DNA from: Vitis vinifera
Lineage: Eukaryota > Streptophyta > Magnoliopsida > Vitales > Vitaceae
Reading direction: 5' to 3'
DNA: 64,000 nt
NCBI RefSeq assembly: GCF_030704535.1
Contig: NC_081822.1
Span: 1,684,001 to 1,748,000 of the forward strand
In this document: positions 46,443-64,000 of the stretch, in pieces
Layout of the letters: each line of letters starts with the position of its first letter
Numbering within the stretch: position 1 is the first letter of the stretch
Position numbers and translations under genes: made by a program
Notes under the pieces: model-generated
What the model saw: the letters and a program-made list of their open reading frames with translations, nothing else
Databases searched by the model: none
Told to the model about the DNA's origin: nothing

Positions 46443-48517
46443 TTCGAGAGACTTTTGGTTTGAGCGTTCCAGCCTACAGAGGCGGTCTTGGATGATGGGT
46501 TTGGGTTTTGGGTTTTGCTTTTAAGAGTCCGATGAAGCTGTTGCTTCGAAGCTTTTGGTTGCTTCAGCTGCTTTTTCTGGTGCTTTTCTTTGCTTCTTTG
46601 GATTGTCCTCAGTATCTCTTGATTCTCTTCTCCCCTTTTTGTTCATGTACGCTTCGCCAGAGAGAGCCAGAGAGAGACAGGGATCGGTTCAAGACTCGTA
46701 TATCCAGCCAAGTTGTGCAAACTGTAAAGTTTCATGTGACCGTTTTGTTTGATTTTATGGCAGGGGCTTTGTGAAATTCCTACAAGCCCACTGCCCGATA
46801 ACATTTATCAGTGTTTTGGGATGGGAAGTGTGGGATCTTAGAGGGATAATTTGGGCATTTAAATGTGATGGTTCAACCGAAAAAAGAAGGGTCTGCTTGG
46901 GAAAAAAGAATAAGCTGATTGGTCGGTCTTTAATTGGAAAAGTAAAAGCATTTTTAAGTTGTATTTATTTTAGGAAAATGATTTTTTCTTCTTTTTTTCC
47001 TCTTTTTTTGTTTTGGGAACTGACTCCCTCGAAATCAATGCATGTAAAACCCTATATAAACCAAAGAATATTTATTCACTCTTTCCATCGGAAACTCAAC
47101 ACCCAAATTAATGCATGTCTAATTATTTTTCTTTTAATCTCCCATTTAAAAGTTTCAATATTAGCTAATTAGGGTTTAATTTATCTTATTATATTTTTCA
47201 TATTTAATCACATTCGACATATTTTATTTTTAATCATCATTCAAATTTGATCCAAATTAGATAAGATTACTTGATATAGTCCTGAAAAATGCTATTCAAG
47301 TTCAAAAACTCATACAATAACAATTTTTATTTGCAAAATACTTTAATAAAAGGGATTAATCACACCTTTATTTCTTGACGATCAAAAACTAAAAACTCGC
47401 TTTCGAGCTACCAGCCCACAAGCAAAAGGAGTTCTGATTCACGGATAACTAAAAGCTTTGACAAGGGAGAGGGGGACCCTTCTCATATCCATCATTACAA
47501 GAGTCTAACAAAGAAAAGGTTACAACCTATAGGGAAAGGCGAACCGATTAAAAGGGACAAAATTCCCTTGAAATTGCAAAAGCAACCTCCCACATTTTAA
47601 AGTTGAGCTAAATATTTTGATAAGTACAATTTAATCTTTATACAATTACACCACCACCATATAAGTTGATTTCACTGTGCCTCTCTCTCCCACATTATCA
47701 TATCTTCTAAAAAGAATTCTATATACCAATTCACTATCTCATTGAACTTTTAATGCCAACTGTTGAGATGTAAGTTTAAATCTCAACAAAAAAAAAAAGT
47801 ATAAAACAATGAGACTTGAGTATAATAAAAAGGAACCAAAGTATCAGAAGAAGAAAAAAATGGCCAAAGTTGGTTTATATTATAAATAAAAGGAAAGAAA
47901 TAAAACAAAATAGAAAGTACCGTGCCAGGTTAGTCCCAGACTCGTAGCATGGGTGGACTCCACGTGATATGGACTGAGAATTTGAAGCTTCTGGGATGAA
48001 TTTGGGATGATTAGAACATACAAGCAATTGGGAAGTAACTGAGAGAATGGAAACAAACTCTCAACTTCTGAATGATTTGTTCTGAAGATTAAAAATAATC
48101 TTACAGGTTCATGTAGGATAAAAATTTTATTTTTTATTAGCTTCATAAAACTCGTCTTTAATCTTTAAACATGAAATGACTCTTCCATGGATTACAAAAC
48201 TAATAATAAATAACCACCATAGTTTAAACACTGCATGGGCTGAGACGGGCTGATATTAAAAATCCCTCTGTTTCCAACACTTCAAGTTCAGCTGCCGAAG
48301 CCAGTTTTGAAGCATAACCAACTCGGGAAATGACAAGAACATACAGTTCACACAAAAGCTAGATGGATCAAAGAATTTTCATAACTTTAATAACTCAACA
48401 AACGGCTAGACTTACTACACTTGAGATGAGAGTCCCGCGGCCCAGGCAAAGTATTGACTGGGCAACTCATGCTGAATTTGAGATGAGAAGAGGGCATACA
48501 GAGGCTTGCCTTTTTTA
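46443..48517. other. Spacer between CDPK start and V-ATPase gene end
   Basis: The first ~340 bp are the CDPK 5' flank, shared with the pseudogene unit. The rest is AT-rich sequence without a convincing gene, and the last few hundred bases before 48517 are probably the V-ATPase 3' UTR. Confidence 0.6.
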
Positions 48518-54874
<6,357 letters not shown>

Positions 54875-56281
54875 GTTCAAACTGAGTAAACATAAAATTA
54901 AAATAAAAGGTAAAAATCAAAATTAAAATTATTAAAAATAAAATAAAATAAAAACAACATCAACAAATAACAAGCAATTGCTCATTGTCAATATATACAA
55001 TAAGACTACAGCAAAATAATCTGAATTTTTTGTCTAATGAAAAGTGAGTTCCTCTAAATGAATTTTGCTCCATTTACTTGAGAATCGCAACAGATCATTT
55101 TCAGAGCTTCGTTGTTTTTATAACGATCGTAAAATTCTACAACAGAAAGAATAAAGAGACACCTCTTTTCTTCCGATCTTTCGAATTCCCGATAACACAT
55201 GGAAAGTAAACGAAACTCGGAATCTCCCCACAGGTCTAGGGCGGAACCAAAGTTCCAAGATTCCGAGTTTTATTCCTTTCTTTTCTGTTTCCTTTCCTAC
55301 ACTTTCTCGGAAACCAAACGGAGCATGAAGACAAAGAAAAAGAAAAAGGAAAATAGAAGGAAAACATTCGTAAAGCACATCAAAAATTTAGTAGAAAATC
55401 CACCAAATGACTTCAAGCTTCTTACGAAAGATTTCTCGATCCAAAGGCGGGGTTTTGAATTCAATTAGATTGATCGATTGAGTAGAGGAAAAAGGAGTGG
55501 AAGAAGACCCCAAGAGAAGTTATTGTAGAATTATACACAAAACGTTAAAACAATAAATGAAGATGGAGGGATATGAAAAATGGAGGCTAAGATCTTCTGA
55601 GCAGCGTACCAGACAAAGAGAGATGAACGAGCGTACAGCGGACGCCAAATGTGAAATTGAAGAAAATTACAATTCTATCCGTTGCACTTCTATCCGCTTC
55701 TTACCGTTCACAATTAATTTAAAAACTATAAAGTGTAATTCTTATTTAATAGTTATTTAATATTCTTAAAAAAATTCAAATTTATGAAACTCCTTAAAGT
55801 TTTAAAAAAAATACACTACATATATACAAATTTTTATATAAAAATTCTTATATTTTAAATAAGAATTTCAATGTAAAAAAAATTAAATTAAAAATTATGT
55901 CCCAAAGATGCATTAAAAATATGTTGGGATAGTTTTCTTACCTATTATATATGATTTTCTATTTTTAAAATAAAAAATGTATTCAAACAATACCCGGACA
56001 AATTTTTATTTATTACTTTTAAAAATAAAAAATCTAGTCTTAATTTTTTTTAATAGTAATAATTTTATACCAAATGCAAGAATTCATTTATGTTTGTCTT
56101 AAAAAAAATTAAGAATTTAAAAATTATTAAATTTTAAAAATAATTTATAAAAAGGTAAATAAATAAATCCACAATTTTTATAGTCATCTAAAAATACTTA
56201 TAAAAAAAACACACCACTAACAACACTTTTGAGTAAAAACACCGTTGAGTAAAAATACCGTAAAATGCATTGTAAGATTCT

Positions 56282-56685
56282 ATTTGATAGTGATTTTAGG
56301 AAACGTTTTTAATATTTATAATACTTCAAATTTTTTTATCATTTAAGTGTTATAAATTTTAGAAACACTTTATAAAATCACTCTCAAACGCATTTTAATG
56401 CATTTGACAGTAATTTTAGGAAGTATTTATAATATTTTTAACATTGAAATGATAAAAAAAATTAAAATGTTAGAAATGTTATAAATGATTTTTATATTAC
56501 TATCAAACGGATTCTAAGAGTGCATTGAACAGTGATTTTGAAAAATGTTTCTAATATTTTTAATATTTAAAAAAAAAATTCAAGTGTTAAAAAAACTAAA
56601 AATGTTTTCTAACATTTGAATAATAAAAAATTTCAAATATTAAAGATATTAAAAGTGTTTTTTAGAATCATCATCAAACAAACTC
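56282..56685. repeat. Three tandem palindromic units (MITE-like)
   Basis: Units at about 56282-56392, 56402-56510 and 56522-56685. Each starts with TTTGATAGTGATTTTAGGAA or a close variant and ends with its reverse complement (CACTCTCAAACG, TACTATCAAACGG, ATCATCAAACAAA). Each could fold as one long hairpin. Confidence 0.7.
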
Positions 56686-58186
56686 TTAAAAATATGTTTG
56701 ATAATATTTCTACATAAAATGTTTTTAATAAAAGTAAAATGTATTTAGAAAAGTTGTTTATCAAGTTATTTTTCATAAAACTCTGTTAATGATTTTTAAT
56801 ATAAATATTTTTTTAAAGATATTTCCTAAAATTTGTCAAATATCTCATTTTTTATGTTTTAAACTAAAAACATTTTTTAAATCCACCATAACACATACGT
56901 TAATGTTTGTGGTTCTCTTTTGTTGGTATTATTAATAAATTTTAGAAAGAGTTGATCTTATATTAGTGGGCCTATTCATACTTATAAATATATAGCTGGT
57001 TCAGCAGAAAAATATCCAAACAGAAGAGGAAAAAAAAAAGCAAATATTTTTTCAGTTTTGAAGGAAAGATTACGTTTTGACTCAGTAAGGAAGTGGAAAC
57101 TCGGATCCAAAATAGGAGGGCAATATAAAAGATATGATTAGGACAGCCAACATTATTAATTGAAAAAAACAAATATTGAGTGATAATCGATAGTCATATT
57201 TTTTTACTTCTCTTTACATTTTTATCTTCTCAGCTTATACAATAAAATCTAATTTTATAACAAATTAAAAAAAGGCATGAAAACCAACTTCCCTTTTCGT
57301 GTACACTGAAAAATCATTTAGAAATATGGACGTGGACCAAACACGTGACAGAAGGAAACTTCCGAGAAGCTCCACTAAAGCTTTTGCGATTGTGATAGCT
57401 TGGCATTAGCGAGTGATCCATCATTCACGTGGCTCCCATGGGTTCATCAAATCGTTTGGCATTTCCTTCCTTTGTCTTGCCGGGCCCTTTTTCCGAATTC
57501 TTTTTTAAATAGTGGTCCAAATATGAGATTTCAGGGGACGCGTGTTGTCTGGTAGAATTAAATTTATCCAAAATTTGAATAATTGCAAAATTATACTAAC
57601 TAAAAATGAAATTTAGATAATATACAATACCAATTTTAATCAAAATAATTGAAAATACATATTAAATTCAAATAAAAATAGTGATAAAAAAAAAAACAAG
57701 AATTGTTAATCGTGCACTAATTACTAACCCATCAATTGGATGAGTGTAGCCTAATTCATACAAATTCACCTTGACTTAACGGAAAATAATTGCTAACGAA
57801 TCCTTTTTTATTTCAAGGAACGAAAAAACTTGCTTAGGCTGGAAGGAAATGACAATTATATGCATCAGACAGAATTCTGGTAGGATGGAAAAAATGTTAG
57901 GTCAAATATTTTAATTCCAAAATTAACCTTTGTTTTATTTGGGCTTCTAAGCAGCCCAAAAGCGTATGACATACTGGGTTTGGGCTGTGTTTAGTCCAAT
58001 CCCATGCCATCAGGCCGTGATTCCCCATTTGATAAACATCACTACATCAATTATATTCTATACTACTTTAAAAAATGGAAAGAATTACAGTTATTATGGG
58101 ATTTTTCTTATCTAAAATATTGTTTCATGCATTGAAAATTTCTGATATGTCTTGTTCAATTAGTTTTCTTTTTCCATTTTTCTTTA

Positions 58187-58512
58187 GGCTATGTTTGGTT
58201 TTGAAAAGTACTAAGAAAATAAAAAAAAAATGTTAAAGAAAATGATTTTCTTGTATTTGGTTTCACGGTGAAAAATACAAAAAAAGTAAATAAATAAAAT
58301 TAAGATTAGTTAAAAATTTATGTATTTTAGAATTATATAATATTTATATTATGATGAAAAATAAGTAAAATAAATTTAAAGAAATACGTAAAAGCAATTT
58401 ATTAACTTTGAATCTATTTTTTTTTTGCCTTCATTTTTCTTTATTCCCACTTTTTTTCTCTATTTTATTTCCCTTGTACTTTCCCTCAAAATTTTAAAAA
58501 CCAAACATAGCC
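58187..58512. repeat. MITE-like element, copy 1 of the spacer cluster
   Basis: 326 bp with near-perfect inverted ends: GGCTATGTTTGGTTTTGAAA and TTTAAAAACCAAACATAGCC. Not coding. Target duplication unclear. Confidence 0.8.
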
Positions 58513-58846
58513 AAATTCTTTAATATATATCATTATTCTTTTTACAATTAATTTTAAAAAATTTATTTGTGACTTATTATTTTATTGCCATATTTCTCTA
58601 AACTCAATATATTATTCTATTATTGTAAAAAAAAAATTAAATAATTTATTTACTGAAATTTTATTTGGTTAATTCTTTAATTTGTACATAATGATAAATA
58701 CTTTCAATATTTAAATAATATTTAATAATTCTTAGTAAATATATATTCTCTAAAATACTCCTCCATATATTAAAAATTTATGATATATCCCATTTGCTTA
58801 ACCTTTATTATTTAATATATATTTTCATACTTTTGTACAAAAATAT

Positions 58847-59142
58847 TAGGTTATAATTGGTTCTAAAAAAATCGAAGAAAAACGTGAGGGAAAAAAATTA
58901 GAAAGAAAATAAAAAATAGATTTAAAACCAATAAATTATTTTTATATATTATTTTAAACTTTTTTTTTCATAAAATTTACTCTTCTATATATAGATAAAA
59001 TAATTTTAAAATATATACATTTTTTTAATAATTTTAACTATATTTAACTATTTCATATTTTTTTAGTAAAACAAAATATAAAAAAAAAAATATTTTTTTT
59101 ACCATTTTTTTTTCTCTACCACCGGAACCAAACACATTCTAA
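58847..59142. repeat. MITE-like element, copy 2 of the spacer cluster
   Basis: About 296 bp. The ends TTAGGTTATAATTGGTTCTA and CCGGAACCAAACACATTCTA are imperfect inverted repeats of the same family. Confidence 0.6.
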
Positions 59143-60487
59143 ATAATTTATTTATTAAATCTTCATAATATTACATTTTTCTTTTTTCTTTTTAAATTTG
59201 AAATATATTATTATTATTATTGTTTAGTAGAAAACTGAAACTACTTCATGACATTCTTCTCATTTTTATTCGATAGATTAAAGAAAAGAAAGGGATAATT
59301 GTGTTTTGGGTCCAAAAATTAAAGTTTAGTCCATATAATTTACATAATTGATGGAAATGATATAAGATATTAAAAGACCAAAATACCCATTGACATTTCA
59401 TATAAACTTTTTTGGTCTTTATTGCACCGCTATTGATGCAACAGTAATAATTTTATTTTAACAATTTGGATTTTTTATTGTTTTATAAAAAAAAAATTTA
59501 TAAATAATTGAAAATCAATATTATTTTTTATTTTAATTTATAAATAAAGAAAAACTACGTTCAAAAAACTATTTTAAAAAATACTTTCTAAAATGGTAAT
59601 ATGATTTATATTTTTTATTTTTTGAAAAAACATTTAATTAAAAAATGAAAATTATTTTTAAAAATAAAAATTGAAAACCTTGTTTACTACTATTTTTTAT
59701 ATGAAAATAATAAAAAGAATTAAATTTCATTCATTGATTATCCATTAAATTTTATATGAAATTTTTTTATCCTTGCTTATAATAAGACTAAAAAGATTAA
59801 ATATCTTTAAAAGGAAAGAAAAAAACAAAACAAAACAAAAAGTTAAAAATGAGTAATACTTAATTGAGAATAAAAAAGGGAAAAAAACAATAAAATAAAA
59901 TAAAATTTACACTCATTATGTACCTATATAGGGGTTAATGGTATTTTAGGGATTAATGAAATATAATATCCTTCAACTTAATTTTTACACTTTATTTGAA
60001 TATTAGACTTAAATATACATGATATATGGATCTTTAGTCAATTTTTTGACCCATGTGACCCAAAACACAATTCTCCCTTAAAGAAGATATTACCGTTGTT
60101 GAACCACTCACGGTGTCACTATCATATAATATTCCATTAAAATCACGTGATATATAAGCATTATTTAATTGAATATTTTTAAGGTAATAAAATAATCAAA
60201 TTTTGTTATTAAAAAATTCAAACAAAAAACCTTTTCCTTTCTGATGAGTCAAATCCTTTCAATAAATTTTCTCAACAAATATTAATTTACAAATTTGCAA
60301 CATCTATGGCAATTTTTTTTTTATCTTAATTTTACTTTCTAAATATTTATCCATCATTAATTACTTATATACTCTTTTGATAATATATTTTAAAAAATTG
60401 TTGGAAACATTTACTCGAAAGTCTTGATCGAAAATTTGTTAAAAGACAATTATTTTTAAATTATATGATTCTATATTAAAAATAAAC

Positions 60488-60733
60488 TTGGCTGTTTTAG
60501 TTCCCAAAAATGCGAAATAAAACAATTTAAAATATAATTAAAATTTTTATATATTTTAAAATTATTCCATCTTTATACAAAGTAGGAAAATAAGTGTTAA
60601 AAGAAATGGTATAAAAATAATTTATTAAATTTAAATTTATTATTATTATTTTAATTTATCATTTTATTTTTCCTTTATATTTTATTTCCTTAATTTTTTC
60701 TCTTAAATTTTTCAACAACTGAACATAACCCAA
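60488..60733. repeat. MITE-like element, copy 3 of the spacer cluster
   Basis: About 246 bp. The ends TTGGCTGTTTTAGTTCCCAA and CAACTGAACATAACCCAA are imperfect inverted repeats of the same family. Confidence 0.55.
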
Positions 60734-60796
60734 ATAAAATAGTACATATTTTTTATGTCTTATCCCCTAAGCTAATCATAGATTTTAAAATCTTTA

Positions 60797-61060
60797 TGCT
60801 ATGTTTGATTCTTAAAAAACACAAGAAAAAAAATGTTTTAGAAAAATGATTTTACAAGTGTAATACTAAAAATAACAAAGAAAATAAAAAATTATAAACT
60901 TACATATTTTTAAATATTTAATTTTTGTATGAAAAATAAGTATAATAATTTTAAAATAATTTATTTACTCTAAATTACTTTTTTGAAAAAAAAAAAGAAA
61001 AAGAATGTCCTTCCCTTATATATTCCTTTAAATTTTTTTCAAAAATCAAACCTAACCTTA
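60797..61060. repeat. MITE-like element, copy 4 of the spacer cluster
   Basis: About 264 bp. The ends ATGCTATGTTTGATTCTTAA and AAAAATCAAACCTAACCTTA are imperfect inverted repeats of the same family. Confidence 0.6.
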
Positions 61061-61627
61061 TATTATTACCATAGAAAACTAATATATTTTTTTTAATTTT
61101 GTTAATAAATTGAAAAAAAGTTGTCTTCTATCCCAAGTCTTGAATGGAACGGAAGGGATAATGAAGGAGAAAAGTATCCGATTAAAAATAAAAAATAAAT
61201 AAATAAAAAGAAAAGCGTTCTTGTCCAATTTTTAAATTTTTATTTCCAGTAGCAGCTCGTGTGTGATGTGTCCAAGGAATCTGCCATAACTGCTGATAAT
61301 GAAGGAGGAACCTGGAGCAGGATCAGTTATAATTTGCCGTGGCCCCTCAAGCCATGCCAAAGAAAGTCTCTGGTAATATCGAGTAACATTGGGAAAGAAT
61401 AAGGCTTTGTTACATAGTATAATATTTTTTAATTGAAGGGGTAATTTTTAAACATTTCATCAGCTTTCATTGACATCCATTAGGCCAGTATAAGGAACAT
61501 TCCTAGTTATAACCCACACAGTTGATGAAAAGCGGAGAAACCAAACCTATTATAATTAACAAAAGGAACCCCACAGCCACAAATGCACAGCACCCCCAAT
61601 TTGATTAGCAGCACAACTAGAGCCCCA

Positions 61628-63360
61628 TCACCTTTCCAGAGTGGAGCCACGGTCCACAACTCTCATGCACTTGGGGTGCACCTCATACCCACATTCAAGG
61701 CATTGGTACGCCCACCCCAAGCCTTGCTCGTCGCAGTCACAGCAGATAAAGGGTCCGCCTCCTGTGCCTTCGGACACCAGAGTGAGCTCGTGGCGGTGCC
61801 CTGCGTGGTACTCCGAACGAGGAAGGCTCTTAGCCTCTTCGTCCATTTGCTTCTCTAGCAGCTCCAATTTAGCCTCGGTGAAAGGGTAGGCGTTTTCTTG
61901 GTACAGATTTATAAGGTACCTCCCTTGCTTTGTCACGGTTTTACCGTCCGGGCCCAGAATGACCAAACAGGGAATTCCCTGAACATCGAAGTACTTGGTG
62001 AGGGTTTTGATGGTTGGGTCTCCAAAGGGCACTGCTAGCCATGGCATGGTGCCAAAGTAGGAGTCGAATGAAGGTTGGTCACGGTCACTTGACACGAAAA
62101 CTATTTCGAAATCCTCCTCGTTGTCATCCACCAGCGTTTGCTTTATCTTCTGGTAGATGGAAATCAGTTTGGGAGTGAACTTCACGCCTGGAAGACACCA
62201 TTGAGCTGAGAAGTAGAGTCCGATTGTCTTGCCTATTAAAGAAGAAATAGGCACCTGCACATAAGTCACCCACCAATGAGCCATCCCTACTATGCAATAA
62301 TTTACCATGCATTCATATTCACATGCCAAAGAATAAAAAAAATATAAAAAAATAAAAGGAAAAAAAGAAAAAGAAATGGGAAACAGATTTTTCATATACC
62401 CCACTTAAAATTCTGTCCCACTTTTACCCTTTCCCAAACAGCTCTGGGAGACTTGGTAAGCTTTATTGGCTGGTTCTCAACAGAAGAGAAGAGTACTTTT
62501 TTCCTTATATATTCTTTAATCACGTTCTTGCATTTCACCAAAATTTACCAAAGTACTGACAAACAAATTGATTTCTAGTCATGTGACCCGTGAACCACTG
62601 GACTGGTGGCAAATAATGGTTCAATTGACCAGCCACTCCAGGGATTTCCAGGTTCTTGAGATAGCCAAAGCCCAGTCAGTGAAATCACAGTAAATGTATG
62701 GAAAACGATATTTTCACTGTATAACACAAACTTGCTACTTTGCCTTTAGACAGATAAGGAAAAAGTAGCATGTTTGTGTAAATTTCCCAAGTGATTATAC
62801 CCTAAAATTGAGTTGCCTCAGTTGAGGTCCAAGTCGATTAGAGTGGAGCAATGTAGGGGACTCACCTGTTTAGCTGTGGGACGACCCAAGAGAAAGTCTC
62901 TATTGTGGTTTGTTAGTAAATTGGGTAGGGTTTGGCTCTCATGCTTCTCCCTCTCTTCCTTACGCAATTCCTCCAACCTCACTTTAGTGAATGGAAATGC
63001 ATTGACCCCATACCGATAAATGAGTTCAACCCCATCGTGCAATGTTGCTTCATCCTTATTATCATTAGGTTGCAATATAACTAAGCAAGGAATACCTTCA
63101 ATGTCAAACTTCCGGTTCAAGGCTTTCTTTGTCTCCAAATCAGAAAACGGAACTGCAAGCCATGGCATGCACGCTCGAAAATTGTCGAAAGCGTCCGAAT
63201 CTTCGTCAGACGATACGAACACTATCTCAAAGCCAGCGCCACAGCTCTTGAGTTGCTCATAGGCGCCGGCCAGGACTTGGGTGAATTTCCTACATGGTGC
63301 GTACCAGTTGGCTGAGAAGTAAAGCCCAATAACCTTGTCATTCAGCTCCGACACTTTAAC
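61628..63360 (-). CDS. NRX: Nucleoredoxin-like protein, 3' part (two thioredoxin-like domains plus DC1)
   Basis: Thioredoxin-superfamily oxidoreductase expected to act on protein disulfides in nucleus and cytosol. Visible exons: 63360-62866 (165 codons) and 62254-61628 (209 codons with stop), both phase 0, GT-AG. The 5' exon or exons lie beyond 64000, so the start is not seen. Domain one has VIGLYFSANWYAPCRKFT and MPWLAVPFSD. A linker (RDFLLGRPTAKQ) joins it to domain two, with IGLYFSAQWCLPGVKFTPK, VFVSSDRDQ, MPWLAVPFGD and ILGPDGKTVTKQGR. The C-terminus is a zinc-binding DC1-like module (CCDCDEQGLGWAYQCLECGY then HPKC). The redox motifs are unusual: WYAPC and WCLPG each keep only one cysteine of the family WCPPC. 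Member number (NRX1, 2 or 3) is not assigned because the 5' end is missing. Confidence 0.93.
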
Positions 63361-64000
63361 CTGCAACAAAGAAAAAGGCCTTTCAACAACTCAGCATTAT
63401 CCTTTCTGTGTTCCATTCACCCCAAACGATCACATTTGTTACCTTTTTTTTTTTTGGATTTGGTATAAACATGAGCCAAAAGGCAAAAACAAACATCCAA
63501 TGCTTCCATAATCACCCATTAATCCGTACCAAGCATCAAGCTACCCAACAATGGAGTCACCACAAATGCACACTCATACCCAAATTGTTTTGAAAATGAT
63601 ATACTACCAGAATAGGCATACAGGTGTGAATGTTTCACCGCGCTAAGCTGTACCTATAGCTTTATCGTGAAGCTAAAGTCATCGACAGATGATTACACGT
63701 GTCCTCTTGGCTCGGTTGTCCTTGGACAATAACCATTCAAAGGGCATCTGTGGTGTACAATAACTCATAACAAGTGAGCATGTGAACAATGTCTGAATCG
63801 CACAGAATTGTCTCGAAATAGCAGTGAAAGTAAAGGGTCGGAGGGTGAAGGAAAATAAAATTTTCAAGTCCCGTATAAGGCAGTTTAGTTCTAATGATTC
63901 TTGATCATATGTTTTTATCAAATCTCGATATGCTTGATACGTCAAAAACTCAATGGATCGACCAGAACACACAAACAAATAAATAATAAGACGACAGGAT
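63361..64000 (-). other. Upstream intron of the nucleoredoxin gene
   Basis: Directly upstream of the acceptor TTTGTTGCAG. No reading frame here resembles a thioredoxin domain or a start exon, so this is most likely intron, with the first exon outside the window. Confidence 0.6.

Larger units (their letters stand above)
54875..61627. other. 6.7 kb gene-poor spacer rich in short inverted-repeat elements
   Basis: The V-ATPase 5' flank runs to about 55.7 kb. After that the sequence is very AT-rich, with the palindromic units at 56282-56685 and four GGTTATGTTTGGTT-type elements between 58.2 and 61.1 kb, listed separately. About 57.3-57.5 kb and 61.2-61.4 kb are less AT-rich but show no gene I can support. 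Confidence 0.65.

Noticed and set aside
61583..61889. Plus-strand frames opposite the nucleoredoxin gene
   Set aside because: Shadows of the true minus-strand coding region.
63679..63978. 99-codon minus frame as first exon of nucleoredoxin
   Set aside because: No thioredoxin-fold features, and its composition is unlike the family. Most likely intron.

Overview
This is a 64 kb piece of a plant (eudicot) nuclear genome. The genes have many short exons bounded by GT and AG, the introns and spacers are AT-rich, and the mobile elements are plant-type Ty1/copia and L1 elements plus many short inverted-repeat elements. The gene families and element types look like grapevine (Vitis), but the species call is an inference from memory of such sequences. 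All exon boundaries below were worked out by hand from reading frame, splice consensus and family similarity. In the four complete genes the joined exons keep one open frame from ATG to stop.

Layout: 1-8055 is a nest of old retrotransposons: the 3' part of a copia element, a minus-strand L1 fragment and a second, degenerate copia element. They lie at the left edge of a very long intron of a minus-strand transportin-1 gene (8281-17317, first 14 exons, 460 codons; the 3' half lies outside the window). Another intron of that gene carries a 5'-truncated L1 with target-site duplications and, beside it, a 1.6 kb solo LTR with a 5-bp duplication. After an AT-rich spacer comes a complete plus-strand prolyl 4-hydroxylase gene (20714-25232, 7 exons, 288 aa). 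Next is a complete minus-strand plastid-type RluA pseudouridine synthase gene (27855-32911, 7 exons, 433 aa).

The most interesting part is 31270-46780, an old direct tandem duplication of a unit made of the 5' part of the pseudouridine synthase gene plus a calcium-dependent protein kinase (CDPK) gene. In unit 1 the synthase is intact and the kinase is a pseudogene (33898-37995). In unit 2 the synthase copy is a broken 5' fragment (38490-39817) and the kinase is intact (40495-46442, 8 exons, 523 aa, CPK29-like). Each unit has kept one working partner. Arabidopsis has the same two gene types side by side (At1g76050 and At1g76040), so the pairing is old.

Further right are a complete V-ATPase subunit B gene (48518-54874, minus, 14 exons, 488 aa), a 6.7 kb gene-poor spacer full of short inverted-repeat elements, and the 3' part of a nucleoredoxin gene (61628-63360, minus) whose two visible thioredoxin domains each lack one active-site cysteine.

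The genes serve separate housekeeping or signalling roles: nuclear import, cell-wall protein hydroxylation, plastid RNA modification, calcium signalling, vacuolar acidification and redox control. They do not form a pathway. I found no CRISPR array, operon, rRNA or tRNA gene, and no clear new biochemical system. The novelty here is structural: reciprocal decay after duplication, dated insertions with duplicated target sites, and recent local duplications.
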